This document shows positions 49,990 to 58,741 of a stretch of DNA of 64,000 bases, in pieces; position 1 is the first letter of the stretch, and the number at the start of each line of letters is the position of its first letter. The notes under the pieces were generated by a model. The model was not told the origin of the DNA and made no database searches. It saw only the letters and a program-made list of their open reading frames with translations. Position numbers and translations under genes: made by a program. The stretch comes from Pseudomonadota bacterium (GTDB lineage Bacteria; Pseudomonadota; Gammaproteobacteria; Acidithiobacillales; Acidithiobacillaceae), in NCBI GenBank assembly GCA_021821885.1, contig JAKARO010000006.1, positions 1 to 64,000 on the forward strand, read 5' to 3'.

Positions 49990-51116
49990 TGTCCTTGCTC
50001 CTGAGGGTAAAAAGCCTGTGCCTGGCCGTTACGCCAGAAGGGAGGATTCACTACCATGGCCCGGTGGGCCTGTCCGCGGATAGAAACCTGGACCCGTGCT
50101 CCCGGGCCGTATCCCGCTACAACTCTGGCCAGGGCGATTCCCCGCCGCAGACTGGGTGAGAAGAGACCACTTGTGACGGTACCCAGGAGTTCCCCGCAGG
50201 CAGACAGAACAGGATAGCCATGCCGCGGGATGCCCTCCTCCAGCACAAGGCCTACCAGTTTCCAGGCAATGCCCTGCTGCCGCTCCCAAAGGACGGTTTC
50301 GCGTCCCAGGAACTCCCTCCCGGGATCATTCAGATCCACGGTGGCCGAAAGAGCGCTCCTGTCCGGTGTGTCTCCGCTGTCCATATCCTGTCCATACAGT
50401 TTGAGACCTGCCTCAAGGCGCAGGCTGTCGCGGGCGGCCAGACCGGCGGGCTGGACTCCGGAGGAAAGAAGGGCATCGGCTAGCGGAAGCAGTTTTTCGG
50501 AAAATCCCAGGATTTCCACTCCATCTTCCCCGGTATATCCAGTACGTGCAATAAAAAGTCCTGGCCCGGCTGCCATGCCCGTAAAGCGCGGAAGTACGTC
50601 CAGGTCCGGCATCCCCAACAGTCCGGAAAAGCGGGCGCACGCTCCAGGACCCTGGCAGGCCAGGATGCCCCAGTCTGTCCTGGGCCGAAATCCAGCCTCC
50701 CATCCCCGGACCTCTGCAAGGTGGCGCAGATGGACCTGGTCTTCTGCAGACTGGGACGCATTGAGAACCAGGCGGTACCTGTTTCCGTCCAGGGCATAGA
50801 CCATGAGATCGTCCAGGATGCCGCCGTCCTCCTGCAGAAGTGTCGTGTAAAGCGCTTTTCCCGGACGCCCGTCCAGACGCGCCACATCGTTTGCCAGGGC
50901 AAGGCGGAGCAGCCTCCGGGCGTCCGGTCCCTCCAGATCCAGCACCATCATATGGGAAACATCAAAAAGCCCGGCATCCTGACGCACGGCCGCATGTTCG
51001 GTCAGGGCAGAACCATAATGAAGGGGCATTTCCCATCCGGCAAAAGCCGCCATCCGGGCACCGTGGGCCAGATGCCAGCCGTGCAGGGACGTTTCCTGCA
51101 GCGCCCCACCAGTCAT
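49986..51116 (-). CDS. gcvT: Glycine cleavage system aminomethyltransferase
   Basis: 376 aa; TSLHGWHLAHGARMAAFAGWEMPLHYGSALTEHAAVRQDAGLFDVSHMMVLDLEG. Confidence 0.96.
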   Translation of the reverse strand: MTGGALQETSLHGWHLAHGARMAAFAGWEMPLHYGSALTEHAAVRQDAGLFDVSHMMVLDLEGPDARRLLRLALANDVARLDGRPGKALYTTLLQEDGGILDDLMVYALDGNRYRLVLNASQSAEDQVHLRHLAEVRGWEAGFRPRTDWGILACQGPGACARFSGLLGMPDLDVLPRFTGMAAGPGLFIARTGYTGEDGVEILGFSEKLLPLADALLSSGVQPAGLAARDSLRLEAGLKLYGQDMDSGDTPDRSALSATVDLNDPGREFLGRETVLWERQQGIAWKLVGLVLEEGIPRHGYPVLSACGELLGTVTSGLFSPSLRRGIALARVVAGYGPGARVQVSIRGQAHRAMVVNPPFWRNGQAQAFYPQEQGQ

Positions 51117-51838
51117 GATCGGGGGCCGGTATCCACCGCCCGGTGGGCCAGGGTCGCCAGAGTCTCCCGCCAGCCCCGGGGATTCTTCACCGGCTCCGGA
51201 AAGTCAAAGCGCAGACGCCGGTTTTCCCATTCAAGGTCTCCACCCTCACTGTCCAGGGCCAGCAGCCGCACCCCCTCTCCGGGATCTTCTCCGGAAAACA
51301 GCTGCCAGTAGTGGCGTAGGGCCTCTACGTGATCGGCATTCATGTGCGCAACGGCAGCGGCCTCCTCCAGGGCAAGGTCCCGGGGATTGTCTTCGAGCAG
51401 GACGCTTCCCTCTGCGGTAATCCATCCCATTTCCCCGAATCCGCCAATCCAGCGGATGCGCCGGATCTCCAGTCGGTAGAAATGAAAATCGGGCATATCC
51501 AGATAGACCTCCGCGGACGGCAGCAGACACATGAGCCGGCCTTCCAGGGCAGGATCCGGTTCCTCGCGCCGGATCTCGCCCATAAAAGCGGCACGGGAGC
51601 ATTCCATAAGATCCGGTCCAGAATCCCAGACCAGCAGGGAGGCACGGGGGTCCTGGCGTAGATAGCGGCTATGCACCGCCAGATCCGAAAACAGGAACCA
51701 CGGAGAGCCCTGCTGGTCACAGGCGTAATGGACCACAGACGCATAGGGAGTCCCACCCTCACCGAGGGTACTTACGGTTGCCTGATAGTGGCTACGGAGA
51801 AAACGGCGGATAGAACTGCTGCTGCCATCCATGGCCAT
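51113..51838 (-). CDS. HugZ-like pyridoxamine-phosphate-oxidase-fold protein with DUF2470 domain
   Basis: 241 aa; YQATVSTLGEGGTPYASVVHYACDQQGSPWFLFSDLAVHSRYLRQDPRASLLV; MNADHVEALRHYWQ. Confidence 0.82.
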   Translation of the reverse strand: MAMDGSSSSIRRFLRSHYQATVSTLGEGGTPYASVVHYACDQQGSPWFLFSDLAVHSRYLRQDPRASLLVWDSGPDLMECSRAAFMGEIRREEPDPALEGRLMCLLPSAEVYLDMPDFHFYRLEIRRIRWIGGFGEMGWITAEGSVLLEDNPRDLALEEAAAVAHMNADHVEALRHYWQLFSGEDPGEGVRLLALDSEGGDLEWENRRLRFDFPEPVKNPRGWRETLATLAHRAVDTGPRS

Positions 51839-52323
51839 CAGTCCCGGAAATTGGAAAACTGGAGGGGCAGCCCAAAATCTTCACCCCGCAACGCAGCAAT
51901 GGCTGCCTGAAGGTCGTCCCGGCTCTTCCCGGTCACACGAAGCTGCTCACCCTGGAGGCTCGCCTGCACCTTGAGCCGCATGTCTTTCAGGACCTTTACC
52001 ATCTGTTTCCCTGCATCGGCTGCAATGCCAGCCTTCAGCACGCAGACCTGGCGTTCCAAGCTACCTCCGGCCGGCTGCACGCGACCCACTTCCAGTGCCT
52101 TCAGGTCCACGCCACGTTTGACCAGCCTTGCAGAGAACAGGTCCAGCATCTGGCCGAGCTTGTACTCGTCTTCGGCCAGCAGCGTCAGTTCATGTTCTTT
52201 CCGCTCAATACTGGCCCGACTGCCCTTGAAGTCATAGCGGGTGCCAATTTCCTTGCGGGTAGTGTGCAGGGCATTGTCGACCTCCTGCAAGTCAACTTCG
52301 GAAACCACATCGAAACTGGGCAT
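51838..52323 (-). CDS. yajQ: YajQ family nucleotide-binding protein
   Basis: 161 aa; [68 protein letters not shown]. Confidence 0.96.
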   Translation of the reverse strand: MPSFDVVSEVDLQEVDNALHTTRKEIGTRYDFKGSRASIERKEHELTLLAEDEYKLGQMLDLFSARLVKRGVDLKALEVGRVQPAGGSLERQVCVLKAGIAADAGKQMVKVLKDMRLKVQASLQGEQLRVTGKSRDDLQAAIAALRGEDFGLPLQFSNFRD

Positions 52324-52326
52324 GGG

Positions 52327-52797
52327 CTATCTTTCCTCCAGGACGCCGGGATGGACATGGCCGTGCCGGGTACCGGCACGGCAACCGGGGCAGTCGGTAA
52401 CCCACCTGGCGCCCGCGGGCGTAATTTCTTTCTTCCAGAAAGGGGCCGACACCTTCAGCACATCAATCAGGAAGCGGCAGGCATCAAAGGCAGCAGCACG
52501 GTGCAGGGACCAGACAGCCACCAGAACAATGGGATCTTCGGGTTCCATATGGCCATACCGGTGAATGACCAGCGAATCGAGTATGTCGTAGCGCTTCATG
52601 GCGGTGCGGCTCACCCGCTCCAGTTCTTTCTCGGTCATGCCAGGATAATGCTCAATTTCCATGGCCAGAATATCGCTGGCGTCACTGTAATCCCGGACCG
52701 TGCCCACAAAAGCGGCCATAGCTCCAGCGCCCCTCGGGCCTGACTTCCGGAGATCGTGATCAAGATCAAAGGGTTCTACCTGTACCCTGACCGCCAC
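52327..52797 (-). CDS. moaE: Molybdopterin synthase catalytic subunit
   Basis: 156 aa; GAGAMAAFVGTVRDYSDASDILAMEIEHYPGMTEKELE; HRYGHMEPEDPIVLVAVWSLHRAAAFDACRFLID. Confidence 0.95.
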   Translation of the reverse strand: MAVRVQVEPFDLDHDLRKSGPRGAGAMAAFVGTVRDYSDASDILAMEIEHYPGMTEKELERVSRTAMKRYDILDSLVIHRYGHMEPEDPIVLVAVWSLHRAAAFDACRFLIDVLKVSAPFWKKEITPAGARWVTDCPGCRAGTRHGHVHPGVLEER

Positions 52798-52798
52798 G

Positions 52799-53041
52799 TC
52801 AGCCTCCGGTCACTGGAGGAAAAAAGGCGATCTCATCTCCCTCAGCCACCGGTTCTGAAAAGGGTACATGGACCTGGTTGCGTGCGGCTAGAAGATGGCC
52901 TCCCGAAATGGCAGTTCCGCTAACCCTTTCCACCTCCGAGAGGATATCCCCAACGGTCACCGTCCCTTCCGGAAGGGGCAGTTCCATACCCGGGCAGTTC
53001 AGAAGCTCCCGGACACTTGCAAAAAACTTGACGTGGATCAT
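52799..53041 (-). CDS. moaD: Molybdopterin synthase sulfur-carrier subunit
   Basis: 80 aa from ATG 53041; C-terminal EGDEIAFFPPVTGG (double-Gly terminus). Confidence 0.92.
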   Translation of the reverse strand: MIHVKFFASVRELLNCPGMELPLPEGTVTVGDILSEVERVSGTAISGGHLLAARNQVHVPFSEPVAEGDEIAFFPPVTGG

Positions 53042-53083
53042 GGGCTCGCGCAACCTTCCCGACTCTACCGGATGATGGTAGAC

Positions 53084-53117
53084 GCTGCCTGGCAGGCTGG
53101 CAAGACTGCCAGGCAGC
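53084..53117. repeat. Perfect 12-bp inverted repeat in moaD/sohB divergent intergenic region
   Basis: GCTGCCTGGCAG (53084-53095) - 10 nt - CTGCCAGGCAGC (53106-53117). Confidence 0.9.
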
Positions 53118-53150
53118 GGGTTACGGATTACGGACCGGAGGCGCACCCGT

Positions 53151-54137
53151 ATGCTGCAGCACTATTTTCTGTTTCTGGCAGAAACAGCCACCCTCGTTGT
53201 GGCCCTGCTGCTTCTGGCTGCAGGATTCGTGGGACTCGGCCGACGCAGGGGCCGGGGCGGTGCCAGCGGGATACAGATCACAGATCTCCGTCAGGAACTG
53301 CACCAGCATGGCGCCCAGGTGCTCCATGCCCGACTGGGGCGGAAAAGCGCCAAAACCGCGCTCCGCAAGCTGAAAAAACAGGACCGGGACATTGCAAGGA
53401 CTGAAGGCCCCTGCACCTATGTCCTGGATTTCCGGGGCGATCTGCGGGCATCAGCCCTCGGCGCGCTGCGGGAGGAAATCAGCACCCTCCTTGCCATCCG
53501 CCAGAACGGTGACCGGGTGTATGTCCGGCTGGAAAGCGGGGGTGGCATGGTCAATGCCTACGGCCTGGCAGCAGCCCAGCTCCTGCGCCTGCGGAATGCC
53601 AGTATCCCTCTCACGGTGCTGGTGGACAGCGTGGCAGCCAGTGGTGGCTACCTGATGGCAGCTGTCGCAGACGAGATTGTCGCCAGCCCTTTCGCTATCC
53701 TGGGCTCCATAGGTGTCATTGCCCAAGTCCCGAATTTCCACCGCTGGCTCCGGGAACGCCACATTGATTTCGAGCAGTTTACCGCCGGCCGGTTCAAGCG
53801 GACCGTAAGCCTCTTTGGAGAAAACACCGAGGCCGGAAGACAGAAACTTCGGGAAGATCTCGAAAACATCCACGCGCATTTCCGCGAACTGGTTGGACGG
53901 TTCCGCCCCCAGGTCGACCTGGAAAAAGTCGCCACAGGGGAAACCTGGCTGGGCAGCCAGGCACTGGAGCTGGGACTTGTGGACAGACTGGCCACCAGTG
54001 ATGCTGAGATCCTGCAGGCCGCAGAAACCGGACGGGTCCTGCGGTTGCAGCACTTCCGCCGGCAGAGCCTTACCCAGAGGCTCGGGATGCGGGCCCAGGG
54101 GGTCTGGGAAGGTCTCTGGAAACCGCCGGTATTCTAG
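53151..54137 (+). CDS. sohB: S49 family signal-peptide-peptidase-like protease
   Basis: 328 aa; VYVRLESGGGMVNAYGLAAAQLLRLRNASIPLTVLVDSVAASGGYLMAAVADEIVASPFAILGSIGVIAQVPNF. Confidence 0.92.
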   Translation: MLQHYFLFLAETATLVVALLLLAAGFVGLGRRRGRGGASGIQITDLRQELHQHGAQVLHARLGRKSAKTALRKLKKQDRDIARTEGPCTYVLDFRGDLRASALGALREEISTLLAIRQNGDRVYVRLESGGGMVNAYGLAAAQLLRLRNASIPLTVLVDSVAASGGYLMAAVADEIVASPFAILGSIGVIAQVPNFHRWLRERHIDFEQFTAGRFKRTVSLFGENTEAGRQKLREDLENIHAHFRELVGRFRPQVDLEKVATGETWLGSQALELGLVDRLATSDAEILQAAETGRVLRLQHFRRQSLTQRLGMRAQGVWEGLWKPPVF

Positions 54138-54568
54138 CAGGTCCCGAGCCGTCGGGCCTGCCAGCAACCCCATGAAAATCCCAGCCAACCGAGGATCATG
54201 CACCCACCACCCAAGGGCACCAGAAGCACGACGGCATGGGTCCGGGCCAGCACCGAAACATACAGCCCCCCACCAAAACAGAGGATCCCCGTCACCATCA
54301 GCAGTCCGGAGCCAATCCAGACCCGCCGCTTTCCCCATACCCCCATGGCCAGGCCCAGAAGTACAAGTCCAATGCCGTCGAGCATCTGGAAACGGTTGGC
54401 AATCTGGTAGATGCGATAGGCATGCCGGGAAAACTCCCGGGATACCACATGGTCCCCGGCAGCGGCCATCATGACGGCCGTACTGCAGGCCAGCGCACCC
54501 AGCGCAGCGAAAATGGCTCCCCAAGAACGCCCTGTGGACTGCTCCTCTCCGGTCATTTCCTTCTCCAT
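54134..54568 (-). CDS. DUF423 family small membrane protein
   Basis: 144 aa from ATG 54568; ALGALACSTAVMMAAAGDHVVSREFSRHAYRIYQIANRFQMLDGIGLVLLGLA. Confidence 0.78.
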   Translation of the reverse strand: MEKEMTGEEQSTGRSWGAIFAALGALACSTAVMMAAAGDHVVSREFSRHAYRIYQIANRFQMLDGIGLVLLGLAMGVWGKRRVWIGSGLLMVTGILCFGGGLYVSVLARTHAVVLLVPLGGGCMILGWLGFSWGCWQARRLGTC

Positions 54569-54675
54569 GGACTTCCCAAAAAAAAGCCCATCTTTCCACA
54601 AATGGGTTCCATAGCCAAAGCCTACTGGCCCTATGTTATGCTTCCCCCAAAAGCTAGGGACAGGGGAGAACCACC

Positions 54676-55731
54676 ATGCCGATCCATCGCATCGCCATTC
54701 TTGGCGGCACCGGCTTCGTCGGACGCCATCTGGCGGAAAGGCTTTGCCAGGATGGGCACCACGTGCGGGTACTGACCCGCAATCGCGAGCGGCACCGGGA
54801 AGACCTGCTGGTGCTCCCCGGTCTTGAGCTGGTCCAGACCGACGTGCACGATGCCGCCGCATTTGAAAAGCAGATTGCGGATCGGGATGTAGTCATCAAC
54901 CTGGTCGGGATCCTGAACGAGCGTGTCCCCGGACGCACCGATTTCCCCCCCGGACGTCACGGGGACTTCGAACGCAACCACATAGAACTGCCGCGGCTGG
55001 TCGCGAACACCTGCGCTCGGCTCGGGATCCGGCGTCTCCTGCATATGAGCGCACTGGGAGCCAGCCCCCTGGCACCCAGTGCCTATCTGCGGTCCAAGGG
55101 GATCGGCGAGGAAATCGTTCGCCAGGCTGGTGAGGATAGCGCCCGTCTGGGGCATTTTGCCTATCTTGATGGTCCCAAGCTGGTTTGGGGACGCGGCCTG
55201 TGGGTCACGGTATTCCGGCCATCGGTGATTTTTGGCGAAGGCGACAGCTTTTTTAACCGCTTTGCCAGTCTTCTGCGCCGTATACCCGGCGTCCTGCCAT
55301 TAGCGCAGGTGCAGGCCCGGATGCAGCCCGTCTGGGTGGAAGATGTGGTGGAGGCTTTCGCAAAGTCCATCGATAGCCGGTCAACATTCGGCAAGGCCTA
55401 CTGCCTCTGTGGCCCCAAGGTTTATACCCTGGGTGAACTGGTACGCTATACCCAGACTCTGACCGGCACCCACCGCCTTGTCGTCCCGGTCTGCGATTCC
55501 CTTGCTACCCTCCAGGCCTCGCTTCTGGAAAAACTGCCTGGAAAACTCCTGACCCGAGACAATCTCCGCTCCCTGTCCGTGGCCAGCACATGCAGTGGCA
55601 GCGACCTGGAACAGGCGTTCGGCCTGAAGCCCGCCTCTGTGGAAAGCATCGTTCCCACTTACCTCGGGCGGCAGGCAGATCGTGCAGGCCGTCTTTCGGA
55701 AATCCGCAACCGGCGGACAGCAGAACGCTAG
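54676..55731 (+). CDS. NAD(P)-binding atypical SDR protein (NDUFA9-like)
   Basis: 351 aa; IAILGGTGFVGRHLAERLCQDGHHVRVLTRNRER; FRPSVIFGEGDSFFNRFASLLRRIP. Confidence 0.9.
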   Translation: MPIHRIAILGGTGFVGRHLAERLCQDGHHVRVLTRNRERHREDLLVLPGLELVQTDVHDAAAFEKQIADRDVVINLVGILNERVPGRTDFPPGRHGDFERNHIELPRLVANTCARLGIRRLLHMSALGASPLAPSAYLRSKGIGEEIVRQAGEDSARLGHFAYLDGPKLVWGRGLWVTVFRPSVIFGEGDSFFNRFASLLRRIPGVLPLAQVQARMQPVWVEDVVEAFAKSIDSRSTFGKAYCLCGPKVYTLGELVRYTQTLTGTHRLVVPVCDSLATLQASLLEKLPGKLLTRDNLRSLSVASTCSGSDLEQAFGLKPASVESIVPTYLGRQADRAGRLSEIRNRRTAER

Positions 55732-55769
55732 TCGCGGATCAGGGCTGTCCAGAAGGCGGCCGAACGGAA

Positions 55770-56144
55770 CTAGGCCTCTCTCTCCCTAGGATCCAATTCC
55801 TGCAGTACGGCCTCAAGACCCCTGCGGGCCCGCAGGTCCCCCTGGTGGGCAGCGGCACGGAAGAGCTCACAGGCATAGGCCAGATTGCGCTCCAGCCCAT
55901 GTCCCTGGTAAAACATGAGGCCAAGATTGAACTGCGCGGACGCATCTCCCTGATCGGCCGCGGCACTGTACCAGCGCGCGGCTTGCAGGAAATCCTGAGG
56001 AACCCCCTGCCCTTCAGCGCATTTCACCCCCATATTGAACTGGGCAACCGGATCGCCGGCCTGGGCGCGGGCAAGCAGAAGATCATGGCTATCCCGCAGC
56101 CCGGCCATTTCCATGAGATCAATTTTTCCCGAACTACCTGACAT
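55770..56144 (-). CDS. Sel1-like/TPR repeat protein
   Basis: 124 aa; ARAQAGDPVAQFNMGVKCAEGQGVPQDFLQAARWYSAAADQGDASAQFNLGLMFYQGHGLERNLAYACELFRAAAHQG. Confidence 0.87.
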   Translation of the reverse strand: MSGSSGKIDLMEMAGLRDSHDLLLARAQAGDPVAQFNMGVKCAEGQGVPQDFLQAARWYSAAADQGDASAQFNLGLMFYQGHGLERNLAYACELFRAAAHQGDLRARRGLEAVLQELDPREREA

Positions 56145-56174
56145 CTTTGTTCCTCCTGCATTTCCTGGAGGGTT

Positions 56175-58232
56175 TCAGCTCCGAGAAACTCCCGGAATCC
56201 CCCACGCGGCGGACTTGTCCGGGTCGGACAGGGACCAGACGGCCCGGTGCAAGGCTAACATGGACTGGCGGTCGCTCAGGAGTATGTTCCGTTCCCGCCG
56301 GGACAGTTCCTGGGGACCAAGAGTCAGGGCCTTGTGGCAGAGTCCGGCACTGATGCGCCAGAGCCCGGAGCGGTTCCGCTGCAGACCTGCATGCACTGCG
56401 TTAAAATGGGGATCGACCACGGCATGAATGAAAGGATCTCCCGCCAGCTGTGGAAGAAAATCCACATGTTCCCGGGCCAGTTCGCGCAGTTCCTGGGGCT
56501 GGTGGACTTCCTCCGGAATAACGAACAGTCCCCAGCTGCGTGCCCTGCGCCCCCAGGCCGGCCGGCTCGTCAGGACCGCCAGCGGAACCGAGGCGGCTAG
56601 GCCACCAAAGATCGGCAGCAGCCAGGCATAATGCCAGAATCCCAGATATGGTTTCAGAAAAATCACAAAAACCGCACTGGCAAGCGTACAGAAACCAAAC
56701 GTCTGCCACGCGGATTTCCAGCTGGTTTCCTCATCACCCCGTACCTGGGCTCCCCAATGAACACCACGGCCGCGCAGGGTCTGGATGACGAAAAGACTAT
56801 GAAAGACCATGCGCACGGGAGCCAGCAGCACAGAGACCAGACTTTCCAGAAACAGGCTGGCGGAAAGTCCGGCCGCACCACCGAAGCTGCGGCTCTCGCC
56901 ACGCAGCAGCACCCAGAGCATGGCAAGGATTTTTGGGCCCACCAGAAAGACGGCCGTGATGGCAAAAATCCAGACTGGCAGGGGATTGCTGGCAGAATAC
57001 TGGAAGACAGACAGGGATTCCCCAATACCGGGCCCCCTCCGGAAATGCCAGGAAGCCAGTGCACCCAAGATGAGAAATAGTCCCCACAGGGGTGCTGCCA
57101 GGAAGGACATGGCACCATTGACAAACAGGTAACGGTGGGCCGAACGCAGGCCATCTGCAGCCAGCAGGCGCAGATGCTGGAGATTGCCCTGGGCCCAGCG
57201 CCGGTCCCGCTTCAGGTCATCAATGAGTGTGGGGGGAACCTCTTCCCAGCTTCCGGGCAGGCTGGGAAGAAACCATACTTCCCAGCCTGCCCGGGCCATG
57301 AGGGAGGCCTCGACAAAATCATGGCTTAGCAGCTGTCCCCCGAGGGGAGGCTTTCCCGGGAGCACCGGGAGAGCGCAGAATTCGGTAAATGGCGCCACCC
57401 GCAGCATGGCGTTGTGCCCGATAAAATGCCCGTCGCCCAACTGCCAGAATCGCAGCCCCATACTGAAGAGGGGACCATACAGCTGTTGCGCAAATTGCTG
57501 GATGCGCGCATAGAGGGTTTCACGGTTCACCGCAACCGGCTGGGTCTGGAGGATGCCCACATGCGGATTGCCCTCCATCATCTCCAGCATCCGGTATAGG
57601 GTTTCCCCCTGCATAACGCTGTCGGCGTCCAGTACAACCATATATTCGTACTTGCTGCCCCAGCGACGGCAGAAATCAGCAACATTTCCGCTCTTGGCAT
57701 GGTTGTTGACCGGCCGGCGGCGGTAGTGAATACGGCCGAAAGCATCCAGGTGCCGGCAGAGGGCAGACCAGGCCTGCTCTTCCTGGAGCCAGACCGCAGG
57801 ATCCCGCGTGTCGCTCAGCAGAAAAAAGTCAAAATGCTGGAGGGCGCCGGCCCGCTGCAGGGAACGGTAGGTGGACTGCAGCCCTGCGAACACGCGTTCC
57901 ACATCCTCATTGTATATGGGCATCAGGATTGCTACGCGTGCATCCGCCCTCGGGGGAACCAGGTGCTGTTCAGGGCATCCTGGGGCTGTATCGGGGCGTC
58001 CCCGGAGCAGCAGCAGGAAACCGACCAGGGCGGTCCAGAAACCGGCTGAAATCCAGGCAAAAAGCAGCACGAAAATCACGAGGGTCACGATTTCCAGCCA
58101 TAGGGGAAGAAACCGGTCGAGAAAACTCTGCAGAAGAAGCCCCAGACCTGCAGCAGGCAGTACGATCAGGGCCGTGAGCCAGCGTCGCCGGCTCTGGCTG
58201 AACACCTCCCAGTACCTGGGGGAAATCTTCAC
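56175..58232 (-). CDS. opgH: Osmoregulated periplasmic glucan glucosyltransferase OpgH (membrane/catalytic part)
   Basis: 685 aa from GTG 58232 (VKISPRYWEVFSQSRRRW); FCRRWGSKYEYMVVLDADSVMQGETLYRMLEMM; HFIGHNAMLRV; LKRDRRWAQGNLQHLRLL. Confidence 0.93.
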   Translation of the reverse strand: MKISPRYWEVFSQSRRRWLTALIVLPAAGLGLLLQSFLDRFLPLWLEIVTLVIFVLLFAWISAGFWTALVGFLLLLRGRPDTAPGCPEQHLVPPRADARVAILMPIYNEDVERVFAGLQSTYRSLQRAGALQHFDFFLLSDTRDPAVWLQEEQAWSALCRHLDAFGRIHYRRRPVNNHAKSGNVADFCRRWGSKYEYMVVLDADSVMQGETLYRMLEMMEGNPHVGILQTQPVAVNRETLYARIQQFAQQLYGPLFSMGLRFWQLGDGHFIGHNAMLRVAPFTEFCALPVLPGKPPLGGQLLSHDFVEASLMARAGWEVWFLPSLPGSWEEVPPTLIDDLKRDRRWAQGNLQHLRLLAADGLRSAHRYLFVNGAMSFLAAPLWGLFLILGALASWHFRRGPGIGESLSVFQYSASNPLPVWIFAITAVFLVGPKILAMLWVLLRGESRSFGGAAGLSASLFLESLVSVLLAPVRMVFHSLFVIQTLRGRGVHWGAQVRGDEETSWKSAWQTFGFCTLASAVFVIFLKPYLGFWHYAWLLPIFGGLAASVPLAVLTSRPAWGRRARSWGLFVIPEEVHQPQELRELAREHVDFLPQLAGDPFIHAVVDPHFNAVHAGLQRNRSGLWRISAGLCHKALTLGPQELSRRERNILLSDRQSMLALHRAVWSLSDPDKSAAWGIPGVSRS

Positions 58233-58741
58233 CGTACCCCTCCCTGGAAAGCGGCGGCAGCCCGGCTCTTCCGCCACAGGCTACGTACATGCTGCCAAAC
58301 CCTGGTTCCGGCCGCAGGCAGGGATCTTTCCATGGGCCGGGAGGCCATGGAACTGCGCTTGGGAATGGGCTGGCAGCGCTCCCGGAGCCAGCGCGAAGGC
58401 ACGGACTCTGGATCTGCATGGGCGGCATTTCCCAGGGAGAGTGCCAGGCGGGTTTCCAGCTCATCCCCGCTACTAAGGGTGGCAAGGGCTTTCTGCAGCC
58501 CAGCAAAGGCCTGTGCCAGCAGGTCCTGCTCCTCTCCTCCTGGAGTGGCCCGGCCCAAATGGACCAGAATCTCGGATCTCAGCCACAGCCGTTGGGCATC
58601 GCTCAGCGCCATGCGCCCCAGATAGGCATCAATCCTTGCCATCACGGCCAGATGGACCACCGCAACGCCCTCCGCCTCTGTCTGGCTGTCGGCATTTCCC
58701 TGAAGCAGACAGGGCCCGTGTCCCCACTGGTCCGTATACAT
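58229..58741 (-). CDS. Putative separately encoded OpgH N-terminal cytoplasmic region
   Basis: 170 aa between opgG and opgH; ends ...RSSMASRPMERSLPAAGTRVWQHVRSLWRKSRAAAAFQGGVR; 4-nt GTGA overlap with opgH and SD-like GGGAGGGG. Confidence 0.65.
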   Translation of the reverse strand: MYTDQWGHGPCLLQGNADSQTEAEGVAVVHLAVMARIDAYLGRMALSDAQRLWLRSEILVHLGRATPGGEEQDLLAQAFAGLQKALATLSSGDELETRLALSLGNAAHADPESVPSRWLRERCQPIPKRSSMASRPMERSLPAAGTRVWQHVRSLWRKSRAAAAFQGGVR

